Positions 5,909 to 6,199 of a DNA stretch of 6,199 nt are shown here, piece by piece (the first letter of the stretch is position 1; every line of letters starts with the position of its first letter). The notes under the pieces were generated by a model. The model had not been told where the DNA came from and ran no database searches. It saw nothing but the letters and a program-made list of their open reading frames with translations. Source of the DNA: Clostridiaceae bacterium (GTDB taxonomy: Bacteria > Bacillota > Clostridia > Oscillospirales > Butyricicoccaceae). Both the position numbers and the translations under genes were made by a program. The stretch is from positions 1-6,199 of the forward strand of contig JAEDEU010000092.1 in assembly GCA_016293155.1 (NCBI GenBank), in the 5' to 3' direction.

Positions 5909-6016
5909 CGGAAGGACTTCTTTGCTTTCCGCTCGCCGCGGGGCATGACTTTCTCTACGCAAGAAAGTCATCAAAGTGCGTCCAGGGGAGCAAAGCCCCC
6001 CTTGGCATCCCCCGCG
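5909..6016. repeat. Multi-stem intergenic element, possibly a dispersed REP-like repeat
   Basis: Four nested inverted repeats are visible. CGGAAGG (5909-5915) pairs with CTTTCCG (5925-5931). CGCGGGG (5937-5943) pairs with CCCCGCG (6010-6016) and encloses two hairpins: ATGACTTTCT (5945-5954) with AGAAAGTCAT (5962-5971), and CCAGGGG (5982-5988) with CCCCTTGG (5998-6005, one bulge). Together these would fold as a hairpin followed by a three-way junction. No credible protein is encoded; a 26-codon ATG frame at 5945-6025 lacks a ribosome-binding site. The style recalls short dispersed repeats of gut Clostridia, but copy number cannot be judged from one window. A structured RNA is the alternative. 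Confidence 0.5.
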
Positions 6017-6036
6017 TGCTCGTAAAATAGCAGCAG

Positions 6037-6064
6037 GCAAATGCCCTGCATTTGCAATGCAAAT
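6037..6064. repeat. Cluster of overlapping ATTTGC dyads
   Basis: GCAAATGC (6037-6044), GCATTTGC (6048-6055) and ATGCAAAT (6057-6064) are three alternating copies of one motif in 28 bases. The first two form a perfect 8-bp inverted repeat with a 3-base gap. ATTTGCA (6050-6056) and TGCAAAT (6058-6064) form a perfect 7-bp one with a 1-base gap. This could be an operator-like site or a small cruciform; no target gene is seen inside the window. Confidence 0.35.
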
Positions 6065-6117
6065 AACATACGGAAATATATGATTTGGTTCTCCTTCTCA
6101 TTGTGAATGTGTGCATG

Positions 6118-6147
6118 AAGCGGGCTGTGTAATGTCCGCTTTTGTTT
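6118..6147 (+). terminator. Weak intrinsic terminator-like hairpin without an assigned gene
   Basis: AAGCGGGC (6118-6125) pairs with GTCCGCTT (6134-6141), eight pairs with one G-U, around an 8-base loop, and is followed by T-rich TTTTGTTT (6140-6147). It lies in plus orientation, but no plus-strand gene ends upstream of it after the dnaJ terminator. It may back up that terminator or end a small transcript. The remaining bases 6148-6199 show no recognisable feature. Confidence 0.45.
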
Positions 6148-6199
6148 CCCAGCTCTGGTGGCTGCCCGCATTGGCTCCGGCTCTATGGAATATGTCCCG

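Noticed and set aside
5828..6171. Two minus-strand frames (5828-6040 and 5971-6171) downstream of dnaJ
   Set aside because: They lack ribosome-binding sites, run through the terminator or the inverted-repeat element, and give low-complexity peptides typical of translated repeats.
5892..6199. tRNA, SRP RNA, 6S RNA or CRISPR array in the right-hand non-coding region
   Set aside because: No cloverleaf, no conserved SRP loop sequence and no regularly spaced direct repeats were found.

Overview
The window carries the class I heat-shock (chaperone) operon of a low-temperature-agnostic, fairly GC-rich member of the Clostridia. The Gram-positive assignment rests on three things seen here: a perfect CIRCE operator with its repressor HrcA, the gene order hrcA-grpE-dnaK-dnaJ, and a 610-residue DnaK that lacks the roughly two-dozen-residue insertion found in proteobacterial DnaK. 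Base composition, strong CTG/CCG/AAG-type codon choice and the style of the intergenic DNA suggest an Oscillospirales-like gut anaerobe, but the exact genus is inference.

Layout. Positions 1-631 (minus strand) hold the first 210 codons of lepA (elongation factor 4), which runs off the left edge. Positions 632-1067 are a divergent control region. It holds an extended -10 promoter and leader with a stem-loop for lepA on the minus strand, and a near-consensus sigma-A promoter overlapped by CIRCE for the chaperone operon on the plus strand. hrcA (1068-2111), grpE (2129-2692), dnaK (2743-4575) and dnaJ (4666-5844) follow in one direction. The hrcA-grpE and grpE-dnaK spacers are 17 and 50 bases. 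The 90-base dnaK-dnaJ spacer contains a long stem-loop with no U-tract. A strong intrinsic terminator (5858-5891) closes the operon. The last ~300 bases have no convincing gene but are rich in inverted repeats: a multi-stem element (5909-6016), an ATTTGC dyad cluster (6037-6064) and a second terminator-like hairpin (6118-6147).

How the genes work together. HrcA should bind CIRCE and repress the operon in unstressed cells. DnaK is the ATP-driven Hsp70, DnaJ delivers clients and stimulates ATP hydrolysis, and GrpE exchanges nucleotide. The operator sits on the predicted transcription start, so repression would cover all four genes.

No previously undescribed system is evident in the coding part. 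The points most worth a second look are non-coding: an extra CIRCE-type half-site in the hrcA leader, the dnaK-dnaJ stem-loop, the AU inverted repeat just before the dnaK ribosome-binding site, and the structured, possibly dispersed element after the operon. The orientation of lepA relative to hrcA also differs from the collinear arrangement familiar from Bacillus.
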